Positions 61,191-64,000 of a stretch of 64,000 bases of DNA are shown one piece after another. Numbering within the stretch: position 1 is the stretch's first letter; the number at the start of each line of letters is the position of its first letter. Source of the DNA: Diplonema papillatum (lineage: Eukaryota; Euglenozoa; Diplonemea; Diplonemida; Diplonemidae); the NCBI GenBank assembly GCA_030068145.1, contig JAPJBO010000001.1, forward strand, positions 62,001-126,000. The letters are read 5' to 3'. The notes under the pieces are model-generated. The model worked only from the letters and a program-made list of their open reading frames with translations. It had not been told where the DNA came from and made no database searches. Position numbers and translations under genes: made by a program.

Positions 61191-61699
61191 CACCCGTTCA
61201 AAAAAACTGTCGGCCGATGGAAAAAGTGCACCCACCACTGGCAACACAGAAGTTGTGTCCGGTGACACAGGGGCGTCCCAACAGCTTCGTCTTCGTCTTC
61301 GCCTTCGTCTTCGTTGTCTGATGCATTCCCGGAGTCCGTCTCGTTCGTCTCAGACGCCAAAGACCCGGTTTTGCCAACCTTTTCGCTCCTCTTCAAGAGT
61401 TTACGATGCAGCCAACAAGACATCTGGCTCACCCTTGAGGGCTTCAACGCCATCATTCAAATCCTCGCGAAACGCAAGGCTAAGAACATCACTCGTTTCA
61501 TCCGCAGAGGCGAATAGGAGGTCCTTCAGAATCGAAAAAAACTGTCGCCTCGGTCATCTTTGCTATGACTTTACCATACCCCAAACACTGCAAATATTTT
61601 GGATTTGGGGTGCAAAGGGAAAGGGGAGGACACACAAAAATTGTGCAATGAAGAGCAGGCTTCCGAACACAATAGTGCACAGGGGTATTCGAAAATACG

Positions 61700-62050
61700 T
61701 CGTCCATACAAGGGACTTTTCAAAAGTATGCCGTCCATACAAGGGACTTCTCAAAATTATGCCGTCCATACCAGGGACTTTTCAAAAGTCAGGTGTCCAT
61801 ATAAGGGTAGGTTCTCCATACAAGGGTATTTTTGAACATCTGCCGTCCATATAAGGGACCAAAAAAGTCTGTCCATACAAGGTCCCTTTTGAGAATGTGT
61901 GTGTCCATACAAGGGTATTTATTCAGAATCTTCTGTCCATACAAGGGTATTTTGCAAACCTTGTGTCCATACAAGGGTATTTTGCAAAACTCTGCTGTCC
62001 ATACAAAGGCCCTTTTAGAAACTAGTGAGCCCATACAAAGGTTTATTCCA
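61700..62050. repeat. Right repeat array of foldback MULE
   Basis: About eleven units of GTCCATACAAGGG(A/T)(C/A)TTTT at 25-38 bp spacing with variable spacers. It is the inverted partner of 60410-60550 but longer. Confidence 0.9.
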
Positions 62051-62149
62051 AAAGTTCGGCTCCGGATAAGGACACTTTGTCCTTTTTTTTTTGGGGGGCC
62101 ATCGGCCCCGCGGCAGCGTTTAATTTTTTTTTTGTCGTATAAGATCGAA

Positions 62150-62360
62150 GATCTTAGAAGATTAATACTATTCCGACGAGAACTAATACTTGTACAAAGG
62201 TTATTACCCCGTCGCTCTCGAGAAGAACACCGTAATTTTACCCCTCGCTTGCCCACCCACCCTTGCCCATTTTTATCTTCTAGTCCAGTGTCCTGAGGCG
62301 TCACGAAGAAGTTCGTGGCATACACACGAGAATCTCTGCATGACCTTTCTACGTTTGTTA
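62150..62360. repeat. Dispersed repeat shared with 56430-56600
   Basis: It contains TTATTACCCCGTCGCT, CGCTTGCCCACCC and GTGTCCTGAGGCGTCACGA in the same order as at 56430-56600. It is nested within the MULE right arm. Confidence 0.6.
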
Positions 62361-62481
62361 CGCACCATCAATCTGACATCACGCAGCAGCAAGGACGAGA
62401 GCAGCGAGTACGGAGCAGCGAGACGGGCGAGGAGGAGAGTATTATCACTCTAAAAAAGACAGAAGGGTTTGACCCTGCATG

Positions 62482-62741
62482 TTACCTTATGCATCACAAA
62501 TAGCACTGGATGAGCATACAACAGGTTCCTTTCGACGCTTTCCCCCCCGTCTTGGTACGTTCGTTTTCACATCCACACAAAAGAAAAAAGCAGAACACCG
62601 CAACAAACACCACCGCCGCTTTCCGCCAGAAGACCTTTTTTCTCCTGCCGGAAGTAACAGCAAGTTCCGCTGTAAAAGACTCCAGAAGAAGAGGAAAAAG
62701 GAGAGACAAACCCAGTCCGCACTTTTTTTTCTCGTCGTTCG
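62482..62741 (+). other. Likely promoter/5' UTR of the right-edge gene
   Basis: Sequence between the MULE end and ATG 62742, with a T run (62722) near the start codon. No defined promoter element is seen. Confidence 0.35.
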
Positions 62742-63054
62742 ATGACGTCGTATGGCAACAGATCCGGCGGCCCGGCCGGCATCATCGCTTCGGCACCGCG
62801 GGCCGGCACTCCGACGTCGGCGCGCGCGAACGGCGGCGTGATGTCGTCGACGATGGGCTACTACAGCGCCACGGGAGCAGCGACCTCGCTCGACAAAAAC
62901 GGAGCGTCGAGCAACCGGTACAGCACGCTGCTCTCGTACAACCGCCCGTCGTACGGCACCCCACAAAAGTCGATGCCGCAGTACTCGAACGCCGCGCAGG
63001 AGCAGCCGTGCCCGCCTTCGCGGCCGCAGCAGAGCTCGCGCCTCGGCGGAACAG
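62742..63054 (+). CDS. Unrecognised gene, exon 1
   Basis: 104 codons from ATG 62742 to a good donor, ACAG|GTGTGC, at 63054/63055. The protein starts MTSYGNRSGGPAGIIASAPR and is rich in Ser, Gly, Ala, Pro, Tyr and Asn (for example MGYYSATGAATSLDKNG, YNRPSYGTPQ), so it is probably a disordered N-terminal region. No domain is recognised. High GC at third positions, as in the CNOT4-like gene, supports real coding. Without splicing the frame would stop at TGA 63114-63116. Confidence 0.6.
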
Positions 63055-63918
63055 GTGTGCCCACGCCCCCACCCTCCTCCCCTCGCAGGTGTCTTTTTTC
63101 TAGCCAAAGTGAGTGAAAAAGTGAAAGAGTACGTAGAGTACGTACTGTAGTGAGTAGAGAAAAGAACGAGTGTAACAGAACGGAGGTAACACAAACTAGC
63201 CATTCCAACGGACCACCGCAAAATTCTTGCCTTTCCCTATCCCTCTAAACCAGCACCAAGAACAACGATCCCCTCCTCCCCTATTTTTGCACCCCTTTTC
63301 TAGACAACATCTTTCTCGAAAAAGACTTATTTCTAGGGTCAACCATGCGTGCGAGGCAGGGCCCTGTCTGCACATCAGACTAAGATTCTCCCCCTCCGGG
63401 GTGGCCATTGCGAATGCGTTCGTGTCGGTCGCAGGAGTCTCTTTTGACTGGCCGATGGCTCCGGCCGGGAGGCCACAACGACGCCCACTCGAAGGCCGCC
63501 CCCGTGACGGCGGAACAAACGCGTTCCATAACGTAGACACGGAGTGTGCATAGTGCGTTGCTCAGGGTAGTCGAAGGCCACAGTCACACTAATGCAACCA
63601 ATTCCGGGCGGCGGCGCTTTGGCATGAGCCAGGAACCGCAAGGGGAGCATCATCCACGCTTCAAAGGCCCACACACTAATGCATCAAATTTACGACTGGC
63701 CGAAGTGAGTAACAGAGTGAAAGAGGACGTCGAGAGCAGTGAGTAGAAGAGAACGAATGCAGAAGAACTGAGGTAGTACAAACTCAAACTACCTGGCCGG
63801 CGGAAACCACCGCAACCTTTCTTGTCTCACCTTGTTCCTCAACTCCAGAACCAATTACAACGACCGCCCCCCTCCGTGTATATTTTTTTGCGACAACCAA
63901 CTTCTGCTTCCCTTGCAG
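63055..63918 (+). other. Probable intron 1 of right-edge gene
   Basis: It holds the repeat copy at 63340-63640 (see 1590-1850) and two GAGTG/AGTGAG-rich stretches (63105-63185 and 63710-63780) that resemble each other. It ends with the polypyrimidine tract and TTGCAG at 63918. Confidence 0.5.
63340..63640. repeat. Dispersed repeat, copy of 1590-1850
   Basis: GTGTGCATAGTGCGTTGCTC, then AGTCGAAGGCC and GGCATGAGCC parallel 1768-1845. The upstream GC-rich part is more diverged. Confidence 0.5.
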
Positions 63919-63956
63919 CTGAAACGAATGGCGGCAGCGGTTCAACCGGATCACAT
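63919..63956 (+). CDS. Right-edge gene, tentative exon 2
   Basis: 38 bp between TTGCAG and a possible donor GTAGGT. In phase with exon 1 it reads A-E-T-N-G-G-S-G-S-T-G-S-H, consistent with the low-complexity style. If the donor is not used, the frame ends two codons later at TGA. Confidence 0.4.
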
Positions 63957-63988
63957 GTAGGTTGAATCGCAGAAACACTCTTTTGCAG

Positions 63989-64000
63989 GAGGCCGCCAGG
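63989..64000 (+). CDS. Right-edge gene, possible exon 3 start
   Basis: GAGGCCGCCAGG follows TTTTGCAG and continues out of the window. The implied intron (63957-63988) would be only 32 nt long. Confidence 0.3.

Larger units (their letters stand above)
60251..62481 (-). mobile_element. Foldback-type Mutator-like (MULE) element
   Basis: The outer ends CATGCAGGGTCAAAACCTT (60251) and AAGGGTTTGACCCTGCATG (62463-62481) are inverted. Inside them, arrays of CCCTTGTATGGAC on the left (60410-60550) face arrays of GTCCATACAAGGG on the right (61705-62045). The centre carries a MULE-type transposase read on the minus strand. Terminal inverted repeats built from tandem repeats are the hallmark of Foldback (FB) elements, whose NOF transposase is also Mutator-like. 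A copy of the 56430 repeat (62150-62360) is nested near the right end. Confidence 0.75.

Overview
The window is nuclear DNA of a eukaryote, probably a unicellular protist or alga. Genes are broken by GT-AG introns. The intergenic space is a dense mosaic of microsatellites, minisatellites, inverted repeats and several classes of transposon. The host genes that can be recognised are a CCR4-NOT subunit 4 (CNOT4/Not4) type RING ubiquitin ligase, two near-identical serine carboxypeptidases (S10/CPY family), one exon resembling the C-terminal region of TSNAXIP1-like ciliary proteins (suggesting a flagellate lineage), and the first exon(s) of an unrecognised gene at the right edge. The lineage cannot be fixed from sequence alone; alveolate or stramenopile relatives are only a guess.

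Layout. 1-3,990: satellite-like tandem repeats, dispersed repeat copies, a Pol III-like tRNA-derived element and a series of related hairpins. 3,997-9,124: a tyrosine-recombinase (YR) retroelement in the order gag, YR, RT, RNase H, flanked by 105-bp direct repeats; its RT/RNase H part is frameshifted. 9,313-10,255: TSNAXIP1-like exon. 10,709-17,718: an essentially intact LINE set between two (CA)n tracts, with ORF1, a structured intercistronic stretch, and a giant ORF2 (OTU protease, APE endonuclease, RT, zinc knuckle, RNase H). 19,507-38,167: carboxypeptidase copy 1, two exons separated by a 17.3-kb intron. That intron is packed with a zinc-module transposon, a 3.8-kb 41-bp minisatellite, a TIR element with CGTACG arrays, a Harbinger-like insertion, a decayed DDE transposase and a 67-bp perfect foldback. 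39,982-44,925: carboxypeptidase copy 2, with identical exon 1 but an unrelated 3.6-kb intron that carries a TA-flanked TIR element. 45,600-46,990: SINE-like repeats, one containing a fragment of the 18S rRNA 3' end. 47,094-53,722: CNOT4-like gene in at least three exons. 53,723-62,741: repeat-rich DNA with a Foldback-type Mutator element at 60,251-62,481. 62,742-64,000: 5' exons of an unrecognised gene running off the window.

The strongest unusual signals are: the OTU-bearing LINE whose ORF2 has no ATG ahead of the OTU domain and is preceded by a nested stem-loop; the YR retroelement with gag and YR joined in frame across one TGA and a 54-bp repeat open in several frames; the carboxypeptidase pair whose homology stops about 57 bp into each intron edge; and a transposon-like gene with three tandem copies of a regular Cys/His module. 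Domain names are motif-based; none was verified by a database search.
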